In this document: positions 33,474 to 41,327 of the stretch, in pieces
Position numbering within the stretch: the first letter of the stretch is position 1
Layout of the letters: every line of letters begins with the position of its first letter
DNA from: Streptomyces sp. NBC_01571
GTDB lineage: Bacteria > Actinomycetota > Actinomycetes > Streptomycetales > Streptomycetaceae
Reading direction: 5' to 3'
Assembly (NCBI RefSeq): GCF_026339875.1
Contig: NZ_JAPEPZ010000002.1
Location: 124,001-188,000 of the forward strand
Length of the DNA: 64,000 nucleotides
Position numbers and translations under genes: made by a program
Notes under the pieces: generated by a model
What the model was told of the DNA's origin: nothing
Databases searched by the model: none
What the model saw: the letters and a program-made list of their open reading frames with translations, nothing else

Positions 33474-34026
33474 GCGTCGGTCCTCCTCCAGTGCGCACCC
33501 GAGTCCGTACGCCCGTATGCGCCGTGTGTGTCGGGGTGCCGGGATTCGGCGTCGCCCTGTCCTCCGGGTGCCCGCCCGGCTGTCCAAGGTCCAGGAGTGC
33601 TGGTGCGGCCTCGGTGGGCCGTGCGATCAGGACTCTCCGTAGCGCCGGTGACGATGACCCGGACGGCATGCCGAGGGGCCGGTCCAGGGATCCGCTGGAT
33701 GGATCGGACGAGTCGAGAGCGGTCGACGACATCGGCATGGCAGGTCCTGGTGCTGCGACAGGTCCTTCTCACCCAAGCGCGATGCCCACCGCACCGCAAC
33801 CGGAGGGCGGGTGCGGAGTTCGGAGGGCGGGTGCGGAGGGCGGGTGCGGAGGGCGGGTGCGGAGAGCGGCGACGGGGCGGACGGCGTGCGGCGATACGGG
33901 TGCCTGCGACGAGTTGCCCGCCACCGGCACCCCGGAGAGGATCGATCCGCGGACCGGAAGCCGTGCGCGCTTGACCGCCGTCGGCGAATCCGGGGTCCGG
34001 GCCCCTCGAAGACCGGAGACATGGTG
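33474..34026. other. Spacer upstream of hsp20 with GC-rich 13-bp tandem repeats
   Basis: No gene is supported in 553 bp. At 33801-33869 CGGAGGGCGGGTG occurs at 33801, 33821, 33834 and 33847, the last three directly joined, followed by a partial unit. The array is G-rich on the plus strand and might fold as a quadruplex; no other structure is evident. Confidence 0.7.
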
Positions 34027-34488
34027 ATGAGTGAACGAACGGACACCACCCGATCGAGTCCGGCACGGGCGGCCTGGACGGCCGGCCACGACCCGGTGGC
34101 CGAACTGGAGCAGCTGTGGGGCGAGGTCAGCCGGCTGCTCGAACGCTCGTCGCCGTCGGCCGGATCCTCGCGGCACTGGATGCCACTGACCGAGGAAGAG
34201 GACGCGGGCGACGCCTACCAGGTCCGCGCGGAACTTCCCGGCGTCCCCCGGGCGTGCGTGAGCGTGGAGATCGACGGGCGGGAACTGCACATCCAGGGAA
34301 CGCTCGACGACACGACGCGCGGCCACGCGCTGCGTCGCCGGTCGGGTTCGTTCTCGTACGGAATCCGGATTCCGGGTGACGTCGACGTCGAAGGGGTCCG
34401 GGCCGACCTGTGTGACGGAGTCCTGACCGTACGGCTGCCGAAGACGGGAGTGTCCACACGGCGGACGATCGCCCTCGGCTCGGACTGA
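34027..34488 (+). CDS. Hsp20/alpha-crystallin small heat-shock protein
   Basis: The protein has 153 residues. The alpha-crystallin domain is complete: DAYQVRAELPGVPRACVSVEIDGRELHIQG, then RRSGSFSYGIRIPGDVDVEGVRADLCDGVLTVRLPK (spans). It holds unfolding proteins in the cytoplasm. GGAG is 8 nt before ATG 34027, whereas the in-frame ATG at 34021 is only 2 nt away, so 34027 is preferred. Convergent with the encapsulin operon; no HAIR-type HspR site is evident upstream. Confidence 0.92.
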   Translation: MSERTDTTRSSPARAAWTAGHDPVAELEQLWGEVSRLLERSSPSAGSSRHWMPLTEEEDAGDAYQVRAELPGVPRACVSVEIDGRELHIQGTLDDTTRGHALRRRSGSFSYGIRIPGDVDVEGVRADLCDGVLTVRLPKTGVSTRRTIALGSD

Positions 34489-34624
34489 GTCCGACCGGAC
34501 GGGCCACGGCCCCAGCGGCCCCGGCTCGGGCGACCGGACCGGACGGGCCGCGCCCCCGGCCTCCGACCTGCCCCGACGTGACCCGGGGAAGCCGGTCCCT
34601 GGTGGTGCCCGTCTCCGCCGGGGG

Positions 34625-35467
34625 TCAGACGGCGGCGCTGCCCGTGGCCGAGGCCGGGTCGAGTACCACCACGGCTTCGTCCGTGTAGACCAGGAAGGTC
34701 AGGGTCTGCTGGAAGTACAGCTCGATGTCGGTGGTGTCGTGCGTCGTGTAACCGACGGCGAGATCCTCACCCAGCCGCAGTTCGTAGTCCCCTCCGCGGG
34801 TGGTCAGCAGGAAGCCCCCTTCGATGGCGGGCGCCCAGATCAGCTCACCGTCGAGCATGCGCCCGAGATGGCTGACGACGGGATAGCCGTGGTCGGAGGT
34901 CTCACTGACCGCCGTGTACGCCTCGGCACCCAGGAGCAGGGAGTACGGACCCTGGACACCGGCCAGGCGCAGTGCCGTCAGGGCGCTGCTGACCGCGTCC
35001 GGGAAGTCGCGTGGTTCCGCGGGGAGCCGCAGTACGGGGTTGGAGGCGCGCCCGCGCAGCCCGTCGATGCGAGCGGCCCCGTAACCGTTGAAGACGGCCG
35101 CGTCCTCGGCGAACGCCATGGTGCGCGCGCCGTCCTTGACCGGCTGCCAGTCGGAATCCTTGGACCCGCGGTCGATGTCGTCGACGGCCGCGCGGCTCAC
35201 CGTGAACGGCACACGCAGTTCGACCAGGGGCTGCGCCTCACGCAACCGCGCGTTGACACCAGCCGCCGGTGCCCCGATGCCGGCCAGATGGCCCGTGCCC
35301 ACCGCCGCGAGCTCGGGTCCCTCGGGGCCGGAGACGTCCACGACCCGCCGGCCGGCGAGGTTACGGCGGAACGTACGGCGTGCCTCGTCCTCGATCTCGG
35401 CCCATGCGCCGGGCGTGATCGGGGCGAGCTCGCGATGCAGGTTGGTGACGTTGTCGGGCGTGGTCAT
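34625..35467 (-). CDS. Family 1 encapsulin nanocompartment shell protein
   Basis: The protein has 280 residues with the HK97-like fold of linocin/encapsulin: LHRELAPITPGAWAEIEDEARRTFRRNLAGRRVVDV (a span), ELRVPFTVSRAAVDDIDRGSKDSDW, AEDAAVFNGYGAARIDGL, LAGVQGPYSLLLGAEAYTAV and DLAVGYTTHDTTDIELYFQQTLTF. Sixty or more copies self-assemble into a protein cage. It overlaps the DyP gene by 4 nt, and its AAAGGAG ribosome site lies within the DyP cargo-peptide codons, coupling shell and cargo synthesis. It probably encloses that peroxidase. Confidence 0.95.
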   Translation of the reverse strand: MTTPDNVTNLHRELAPITPGAWAEIEDEARRTFRRNLAGRRVVDVSGPEGPELAAVGTGHLAGIGAPAAGVNARLREAQPLVELRVPFTVSRAAVDDIDRGSKDSDWQPVKDGARTMAFAEDAAVFNGYGAARIDGLRGRASNPVLRLPAEPRDFPDAVSSALTALRLAGVQGPYSLLLGAEAYTAVSETSDHGYPVVSHLGRMLDGELIWAPAIEGGFLLTTRGGDYELRLGEDLAVGYTTHDTTDIELYFQQTLTFLVYTDEAVVVLDPASATGSAAV

Positions 35468-36453
35468 GTTCGGACTCCTTTGAGGCTGCCGATCCCCAGC
35501 GACCCGTCCGACGGCGCCGTGCCGCCGGGAGCGTCGGGAAGGTCGTCGAGAAACGTGGCGGTCGGCACGTGGAACAGGCACCCGGTGATCGCGGTCGAGA
35601 AGTCGAGGATGCGGTCGTGAATGTCCGGGCCGTCTCCGAGGAACATGTTCCTGAGCATCTGTTCGGTCACGTCAGGTGTGCGTGCGTAGCCGATGAAGTA
35701 CGTGCCGAACTCGGCCTCTCCGAAGTTGCCGAACGGCATGTTCTCCCGCACGATCTTGCGCTCGTTGCCGTCCTCGTCGGTGATGGTGTTGAGCGCCACG
35801 TGGGAGTCGGCGGGCTTGGCGTCGTCGGAGAGTTCCACGTTGGCCAGCTTCGTCCGCCCGATGACCAGCTCCTGTTCCTGCGACGACAGGGCGTTCCATG
35901 CCGTGAGATCGTGCAGGTACTTCTGCACGATCACGTAGCTTCCCCCTGTGAAGTCGGGGTCCTCGTCGCCGACGAACACCGCGTCGACCGCGAGCTGCCC
36001 TTCGGGGTTCTCACTGCCGTCGACGAATCCGAGCAGGTCCCGCTCGTCGAAGTACTTGAAGGCGTGGACCTCGTCGACCACCATGACCGCTCCGCGCAAC
36101 CGTTCGGCGATCAGCCGGGCCAGTTCGAAACACAGGTCCATACGTCGGGCTCGCAGATGGAAGAGCAGGTCTCCCGCGGTGGACGGGGCTCGATGGCGCT
36201 CACCCACCAACTCCGCGAACGGGTGGAGTCCCTGCGGACGCGGGCCGCTGAAGAGCCGGTCCCAGGCCGCCGATCCGATGCCGACGACGCAGCTGAGCTC
36301 GTCGTGGGGTGCGCGGAACGCGACCGAGCGGCGCAGGCCCGAGACGTCCTCCAGCAGGTCCCGGACGGTGTCCTCGTGCCCCGGCGCGATCATGACCACA
36401 AGGAACACCGCGGATCTGGCCGGCGGGACGATCACGGCTTGGGACTCAACCAC
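35464..36453 (-). CDS. DyP-type haem peroxidase, encapsulin cargo
   Basis: The protein has 329 residues. The DyP signature is DLLGFVDGSENPEG (GxxDG with catalytic Asp), and the proximal haem histidine is in DSHVALNTI; the distal part continues as PFGNFGEAEFGTYFIGYARTP. It oxidises dyes or other substrates with peroxide. The C-terminus DGSLGIGSLKGVRT matches the encapsulin targeting peptide (LGIGSLKG type), so the enzyme is loaded into the shell encoded next. The start is GTG behind GAGGAGG. Confidence 0.95.
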   Translation of the reverse strand: MVESQAVIVPPARSAVFLVVMIAPGHEDTVRDLLEDVSGLRRSVAFRAPHDELSCVVGIGSAAWDRLFSGPRPQGLHPFAELVGERHRAPSTAGDLLFHLRARRMDLCFELARLIAERLRGAVMVVDEVHAFKYFDERDLLGFVDGSENPEGQLAVDAVFVGDEDPDFTGGSYVIVQKYLHDLTAWNALSSQEQELVIGRTKLANVELSDDAKPADSHVALNTITDEDGNERKIVRENMPFGNFGEAEFGTYFIGYARTPDVTEQMLRNMFLGDGPDIHDRILDFSTAITGCLFHVPTATFLDDLPDAPGGTAPSDGSLGIGSLKGVRT

Positions 36454-36560
36454 GAGCGGCCTCCTCGAGCGATGCGGAAAGGTCTGTCACGTGCGGAACG
36501 ATCGGCCCTCTTCCCATCCTGCTTCGTCCCGGTCGAAAGAGCGCGAGGACCGTCTTCTTG

Positions 36561-36616
36561 CTGACATCCCCGTTCGCACGGGGATGTCAGCACGAGGATG
36601 CCCGAACGGGTATACA
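36561..36616 (+). promoter_or_regulatory. 30-bp perfect palindrome plus -10 box upstream of the FUSC gene
   Basis: CTGACATCCCCGT-TCGC-ACGGGGATGTCAG (36561-36590) has perfect 13-bp arms. TATACA at 36611-36616 ends 6 nt before the FUSC ATG. The palindrome lies where RNA polymerase would bind around and upstream of -35, between the divergent DyP and FUSC genes, so it may serve as an operator for either; a transcription-blocking hairpin is the alternative. Confidence 0.55.
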
Positions 36617-36622
36617 CGCCAC

Positions 36623-38419
36623 ATGCCGTTTTCGCGCCGATTCGTCCCTCGCGTACCCTGGCGCGGCTGGCGGCATGCGACCGTGGGCGCGGGGCGCGCG
36701 CTCTCCCCGCGCGGTGCGCTGACCCTGCACGACGTGGACGGGGCACTCTTCTTCGCCGTGCGGGCCGCCTTGGCCATGGGTCTGGTCGGCGTGCCGATCG
36801 TGCAGGCGGGGCGGCCCGACCTCGCGGTCTACGCCATGCTGGGATCCTTCACCAGCACGTTCGGCCGCAATCTGCCCTACGGCCGCCGTGCCCGCGTGCT
36901 CGCCCTGGTCGCCGTGGCCATGACGGCGTCCGTGGGCTTCGGTTCGGCCCTCGCGGCGTGGGCCGGTTCGGGCGGGGCGGGAGGAGTCGGCGCCGCGGTG
37001 GTCGTCGCGGCGACGGCGGTCGTCGCGGGACTGGCGAAGTTCGCCTGTGACGCCGCGCGGCTGAGTGGTCTGGGTGCGGTGCTGCTGCTGTTCGCGTTCG
37101 CGGTGGCGGCCAACGGCGCACCCACGGGCGCCGAGGTACTCCCGCACACCGCTCTCGCGGCGGCCGGGGCGGCATTCGCCTGGCTGCTGGCCGTGTCCGG
37201 CCGACTGGTACATCCGGACCGGCCGCAGCGCCTGGCGGTGGCCACAGCCCTGCGCAAACTCGCCGGACTCCTGGAGGCCTCCGCTGTCGGCGACGTGCCG
37301 GGGCAGACCCGGCACGCGGCGACGGTGGCCGTCCTCCACGCGTACCACTGCCTCGGGCTGCCGCCTCCGACACCCACGCGGAGAGCCGCGTCCGGCCGCG
37401 ACGCGGTCTTCGTGCGGCTCGCCGACCTTTCCTGGACCCTGCTGATCGGTTCGGCGCCGCGTCCGCCCGCGGACCCGGCCGCCACGGCTCGGCACCTGCT
37501 CCTGCAGGCTCGCCTTCTCACCGACCGGCGCCGCCGCGTCCCTCCGGCGCTTGGCGAGCCGCTCCACCAGGACGAGTCACCGACCCGGGCCGCGGATGTA
37601 CCGAACGACGTCGTTCCCTCTTCGAAGGGAAGGTCCGAGGCGCCGGGCGATCCCGCCGTCCTGCGCGCGACGGAACTGCTGATCGGGCGCCCCGGCGGCC
37701 CCGACCGCCTGACCGCCCTGGGCGTTCCCGCCCTGCGCATGGCACTGGGAACCGGTGTGGCGGGCGGGGTCGCCGCCGTCCTGAACCTGGAGCACGGCTA
37801 CTGGGCGGCGATCTCCGCGGCCGCCGTCCTGCACTCGGTCAACCTGCGCACCACGGCCCAGCGCGCCGTCCAGCGGACTCTGGGCACGGCCGTGGGGCTG
37901 CTGCTCGCCCTGGGAGTGCTGGCCGCCCACCCGGGGCCGGAGGAGCTCGCGATGGTGATCGTGGCCCTGGAGTTTCTGCTGGAGTACGTCGCGGCACGCA
38001 ACTACGCCCTGGCCGTCGTCTTCCTCACCCCGATCGCACTGCTGCTGAGCGATCTGGCCGCCCCCTCCCCGGCCGGAGAGCTGGTCCTCGACCGGGTACT
38101 GGGCAGCGCCGTGGGGATCGCCGTGGGGCTGGGCTGCGCGCTGCTGATCGTCCACGACCGGGCCGCGGTACGCGTGGAACGCGCGCTGGCCGCGTGCAGG
38201 GAGGCCGCCGAGCAGGCCGAGCGGGCGCTGAGCACCCCCTCCGGGCCGGCACTCCCCGTCGTCCAGGTGAGTCTGGCCATGTCCGTCGTGGAACTCCACG
38301 AAGCCGACGACACCGCGGCCGGCGAACTGTGGCCCGCCGAGATCGACCCCACCGAACTCGCCGCCGCCGAACAACGGGCCTATCGCCTGCTCCACCGGCT
38401 GCACGGCCTTCGCCCCTGA
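36623..38419 (+). CDS. Full-size FUSC-family membrane transporter
   Basis: The protein has 598 residues in two membrane halves: residues ~40-185 (ALFFAVRAALAMGLVGVPIV, YAMLGSFTSTFGRNLPYGRRAR, VLALVAVAMTASVGFGSALAAW) and ~365-510 (MALGTGVAGGVAAVLNLEHGYWAAISAAAVL, RAVQRTLGTAVGLLLALGVLA). A cytoplasmic helical region separates them and a tail of ~90 residues follows. The YWAAISAAAVL...RTLGTAVG pattern is the FUSC hallmark shared with AaeB and YccS. Substrate unknown; aromatic acids are typical. Initiation is probably leaderless (TATACA 6 nt upstream). Confidence 0.87.
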   Translation: MPFSRRFVPRVPWRGWRHATVGAGRALSPRGALTLHDVDGALFFAVRAALAMGLVGVPIVQAGRPDLAVYAMLGSFTSTFGRNLPYGRRARVLALVAVAMTASVGFGSALAAWAGSGGAGGVGAAVVVAATAVVAGLAKFACDAARLSGLGAVLLLFAFAVAANGAPTGAEVLPHTALAAAGAAFAWLLAVSGRLVHPDRPQRLAVATALRKLAGLLEASAVGDVPGQTRHAATVAVLHAYHCLGLPPPTPTRRAASGRDAVFVRLADLSWTLLIGSAPRPPADPAATARHLLLQARLLTDRRRRVPPALGEPLHQDESPTRAADVPNDVVPSSKGRSEAPGDPAVLRATELLIGRPGGPDRLTALGVPALRMALGTGVAGGVAAVLNLEHGYWAAISAAAVLHSVNLRTTAQRAVQRTLGTAVGLLLALGVLAAHPGPEELAMVIVALEFLLEYVAARNYALAVVFLTPIALLLSDLAAPSPAGELVLDRVLGSAVGIAVGLGCALLIVHDRAAVRVERALAACREAAEQAERALSTPSGPALPVVQVSLAMSVVELHEADDTAAGELWPAEIDPTELAAAEQRAYRLLHRLHGLRP

Positions 38420-38516
38420 AGGGTGCCGGAGCGGTCACGCCGAAGGGCTCGCGGCCCAGGCCGTCCCCGGACCGGAGGGTGCCTCGGCTCACGCCACCCG
38501 CGCCGGGCGATCCGAA

Positions 38517-38556
38517 TTTACTTGTCGCGTCAATCATCTTATGCTTGACTCGTCAA
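38517..38556 (+). promoter_or_regulatory. Promoter and paired 12-bp operator words of the CE1758/CE1759 operon
   Basis: TTTACT (38517-38522), 17-bp spacer, TATGCT (38540-38545) fits a sigma-70-type promoter. TTGTCGCGTCAA (38522-38533) and TTGACTCGTCAA (38545-38556) are near-palindromic TTGAC-N2-GTCAA words, one in the spacer and one at the start site. The position fits repression by the MarR protein at the other end of the cluster. Confidence 0.6.
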
Positions 38557-38759
38557 ACAAATCCGCGCAATCACGCGTTTACGAGGCGCGAGCTGATCGA
38601 ACGCCCTCGCGTCCCTCCGCTGGCCACTCGGCGAGCGACGGGTACGCACGCGGAGCAGCGGTGCAGCATCAACGGACAGGTTCGTTCTCGGCGCGATCCG
38701 TTGTCTCTGACCGATTTCGTGATGCACGTAAGCATTCTCAAGGCGGAAGCAGGACCGAA

Positions 38760-39842
38760 ATGCAGTTCGGGATCTTCGGAGTGGGGGACGTCACCGTCGA
38801 CCCCACGACCGGCAGACAGGACACCGAGTACGACCGGATCAAGGCGGTCCTGGAGTACGCCGAATTGGCCGAGCAGGTGGGACTGGACGTCTTCGCGATG
38901 GGCGAGCACCACAACCCGCCCTTCATGCCGTCGTCTCCGACGACTCTGCTCGGACACGTCGCCGCCCGGACGAACAGAATCGTGCTGTCCACCTCGACGA
39001 CCCTCATCACCACCAACGACCCGGTGAAGATCGCCGAGGACTACGCGATGCTGCAGCACGTCGCGGACGGCCGGGTCGACCTGATGATGGGCCGCGGGAA
39101 CACCGGACCGGTCTACCCCTGGTTCGGCAAGGACATCCGCGACGGAATCGCCCTGGCCGTAGAGAACTACGCGCTGCTGCGCAGGTTGTGGCGCGAGGAC
39201 GCCGTCGACTGGGAGGGGCGGTTCCGTACGCCGCTGCAGTCCTTCACCTCGACTCCGCGGCCGCTGGACGGCATACCGCCCTTCGTGTGGCACGGCTCCA
39301 TCCGCAGCCCGGAGATCGCCGAGCAGGCCGCGTACTACGGTGACGGCTTCTTCCAGAACAACGTGCTGTGGCCGAAGGAGCACGTGCAGCGCATGGTCGG
39401 TCTCTACCGCAGACGGTACGAGCACTACGGACACGGAACGGCGGACCAGGCGATCGTCGGGCTGGGAGCGCAACTGTTCATGCGGACGAACTCGCAGGAC
39501 GCGATCCGCGAGTTCCGGCCGTACTTCGACAACTCGCCCGCGTGGGGAAACGGCCCCTCGCTGGAGGAGACCGCGGCCAGGACCGCCCTGTTGGTGGGCA
39601 GCCCGCAGCAGATCATCGAGCGGACCCTGGAGTTCCGTGAGCACGCAGAGGGTGACTACCAACGTCAGCTGTTCGCTGTCGACGCCCTGGGGCTGCCCCG
39701 CGAAACCGTGCTCCAGCAGATCGAGATGCTGGGTGAGGTCGTACAGGTCCTGCGGAAGGAGTTCGAGGCGGGGCGTCCCGCGCGGGTACCTGAGGCCCCG
39801 ACTCACGCCTCGCTGAAGGCGGCCCGCGAGGCCCGGCCGTGA
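38760..39842 (+). CDS. CE1758-family FMN-dependent luciferase-like monooxygenase
   Basis: The protein has 360 residues. QFGIFGVGDVTVDPTTGRQ starts the barrel; LAEQVGLDVFAMGEHHNPPFMPSSP holds the flavin-site segment, and ARTNRIVLSTSTTLITTNDPVKIAEDYAMLQ, DGRVDLMMGRGNTGPVYPWFG and FVWHGSIRSPEIAEQAAYYGDGF (spans) are typical of the CE1758 branch. It needs reduced FMN, which the overlapping CE1759 reductase can supply. The reaction is unknown. ATG 38760 begins at the domain start after GCAGGA; a ~215-nt leader lies between promoter and start. Confidence 0.9.
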   Translation: MQFGIFGVGDVTVDPTTGRQDTEYDRIKAVLEYAELAEQVGLDVFAMGEHHNPPFMPSSPTTLLGHVAARTNRIVLSTSTTLITTNDPVKIAEDYAMLQHVADGRVDLMMGRGNTGPVYPWFGKDIRDGIALAVENYALLRRLWREDAVDWEGRFRTPLQSFTSTPRPLDGIPPFVWHGSIRSPEIAEQAAYYGDGFFQNNVLWPKEHVQRMVGLYRRRYEHYGHGTADQAIVGLGAQLFMRTNSQDAIREFRPYFDNSPAWGNGPSLEETAARTALLVGSPQQIIERTLEFREHAEGDYQRQLFAVDALGLPRETVLQQIEMLGEVVQVLRKEFEAGRPARVPEAPTHASLKAAREARP

Positions 39843-40456
39843 AGCGGCGTCTGATCGCGGTCGTCTCGGCAGGACTGAGGCAGCCGTCCTCCACCCTCCT
39901 GCTGGCCGAACGCCTGGCCGCCGCGACCCGTCGCGCGCTCGAGCGGCTCGGTGCCGAAGTCGATGTGGAGAGCATCGAACTGCGCGGCTACGGGCACCAC
40001 CTGCTGAACAACATGATCACCGGATACCCCTCCGAGGAACTGCGCCCGGTGCTGGACACCGTGGCACGGGCGGACGGGCTGATCGCCGTGACCCCGACCT
40101 TCAGCGCCTCGTACAGCGGGCTGTTCAAGATGTTCGTCGATGTCCTGGACGAGGGCGTGCTGGAGGACAAGCCCGTCCTGATGGCGGCCACCGGCGGCAC
40201 GGCACGGCATTCGCTGGTGCTCGACCACGAGATGCGGCCGCTCTTCTCCTATCTGCGCGCGGCGGTGGTGACCACCGGAGTCTTCGCCGCGTCGGAGGAC
40301 TGGAGCAGCGGCCACGCTTCGGCGGTGTCGCTCGCGGACCGCACGGAACGGGCCGCCGGTGAGCTGGCCCGTGAGGTGAATCGCCGGGACACCCCTGTCA
40401 TCGAGGATCCGTACATGTCGCCGACCCCGTTCGAGGACCTGCTGGCCGACGGCTGA
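39839..40456 (+). CDS. CE1759-family FMN reductase
   Basis: The protein has 205 residues with a flavodoxin-like NADPH-dependent FMN reductase fold: LIAVVSAGLRQPSSTLLLAERLA, GYGHHLLNNMITGYPSEEL, ADGLIAVTPTFSASYSGLFKMFVDVLDEG (a span) and VLMAATGGTARHSLVLDHEMRPLFSYL. The GTG start overlaps the monooxygenase stop (GTGA), making a two-component monooxygenase system. Members of both families occur together across actinobacteria. Confidence 0.92.
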   Translation: MKRRLIAVVSAGLRQPSSTLLLAERLAAATRRALERLGAEVDVESIELRGYGHHLLNNMITGYPSEELRPVLDTVARADGLIAVTPTFSASYSGLFKMFVDVLDEGVLEDKPVLMAATGGTARHSLVLDHEMRPLFSYLRAAVVTTGVFAASEDWSSGHASAVSLADRTERAAGELAREVNRRDTPVIEDPYMSPTPFEDLLADG

Positions 40457-40531
40457 CCCCCCGCGCGGACGGGAGCGGCCCCGACGAGCACAGGCCCGCG
40501 CCTGCGGCTCAGCGTGTCGGGCGGCGGGTCC

Positions 40532-40990
40532 TCAGAGATCCGACGTGATGCGGTCGAGCACCCGGGTGGCCGCGACGACGTCGCACCCCTCCAGCCGGGA
40601 GAAGACGTGCCGCCGCACACTGGCGAGGTTCGTGGGCCACGTCTGCTTCAACCGCGTCCATCCGGAACTGGTGAGGACGGCGAGCCATGCCCGGCCGTCC
40701 TCCGGGGACTTCACCCGAAGGACGAGCGACTGGGCTTCCAGGCGGTTCACGATTCTGGTCATGCCGCTCAGGGAGAGCCCGCACTCGTTGGCCAGCTCAC
40801 TCATCCGCAACTGACTGTTCGGTGCTTCGGAGAGGTGCACCATCACCATGTACTCGGACGTGGTGATCTGCTGTTCCGAGAGCATGTCCGCGTCGACGAC
40901 TCGCGGCAGGAAGGCCATCACCCGCCCCAGCGCCCGGATGAACGCCTCTTCGTCGGGGTTGAGGGGCTCGGGCGTCGTCGCGTCAGTCAT
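40532..40990 (-). CDS. MarR-family regulator (copy B)
   Basis: The protein has 152 residues. DNA-binding part LRMSELANECGLSLSGMTRIVNRLEAQSLV, wing EDGRAWLAVLTSSG, and C-terminal LASVRRHVFSRLEGCDVVAATRVLDRI. It is about two-thirds identical by eye to the MarR at 25171. TACACT (complement of 40997-41002) ends 6 nt before the ATG, in the same layout and with the same CACTGTGT symmetry as copy A. It is convergent with the CE1758/CE1759 operon and is its likely regulator. Confidence 0.9.
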   Translation of the reverse strand: MTDATTPEPLNPDEEAFIRALGRVMAFLPRVVDADMLSEQQITTSEYMVMVHLSEAPNSQLRMSELANECGLSLSGMTRIVNRLEAQSLVLRVKSPEDGRAWLAVLTSSGWTRLKQTWPTNLASVRRHVFSRLEGCDVVAATRVLDRITSDL

Positions 40991-41327
40991 GGACACAGTG
41001 TAATTGCCCTGAATCGGACGTCGGCAGGGGCGAATCATGAAGCCCCGGCCCCCGGCCCGCAGCGGTTACGCGCTGGGGCGTTGCGGCGTCAGAGTTCACG
41101 GGCATTGGAGTGGCCGCCGCGTGGGCCGGTGGCGTGGCTTCCGGTTGCCCCGGCACCGCTCTTCCTAGGGTCGGCGCTTGACGGACGGAGCGGGCGGCGG
41201 ATGACTGTGCCCCCGTGGGGGTCCGGCCGTCGTACCAGCGGCGCCGCTCCACGACCTGGCTCGGCACCGACCGTCTCCGCGGGCCGGTACGGCAACGGGC
41301 CGACCGTCCAGAACAGGTGGGTGAGTC
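40991..41327. other. Intergenic region between MarR copy B and the NHL gene
   Basis: 337 bp. The MarR promoter is at its left end. Nothing else is recognised; the NHL ribosome site is the weak GGTGGGTGAG next to the GTG at 41328. Confidence 0.6.
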
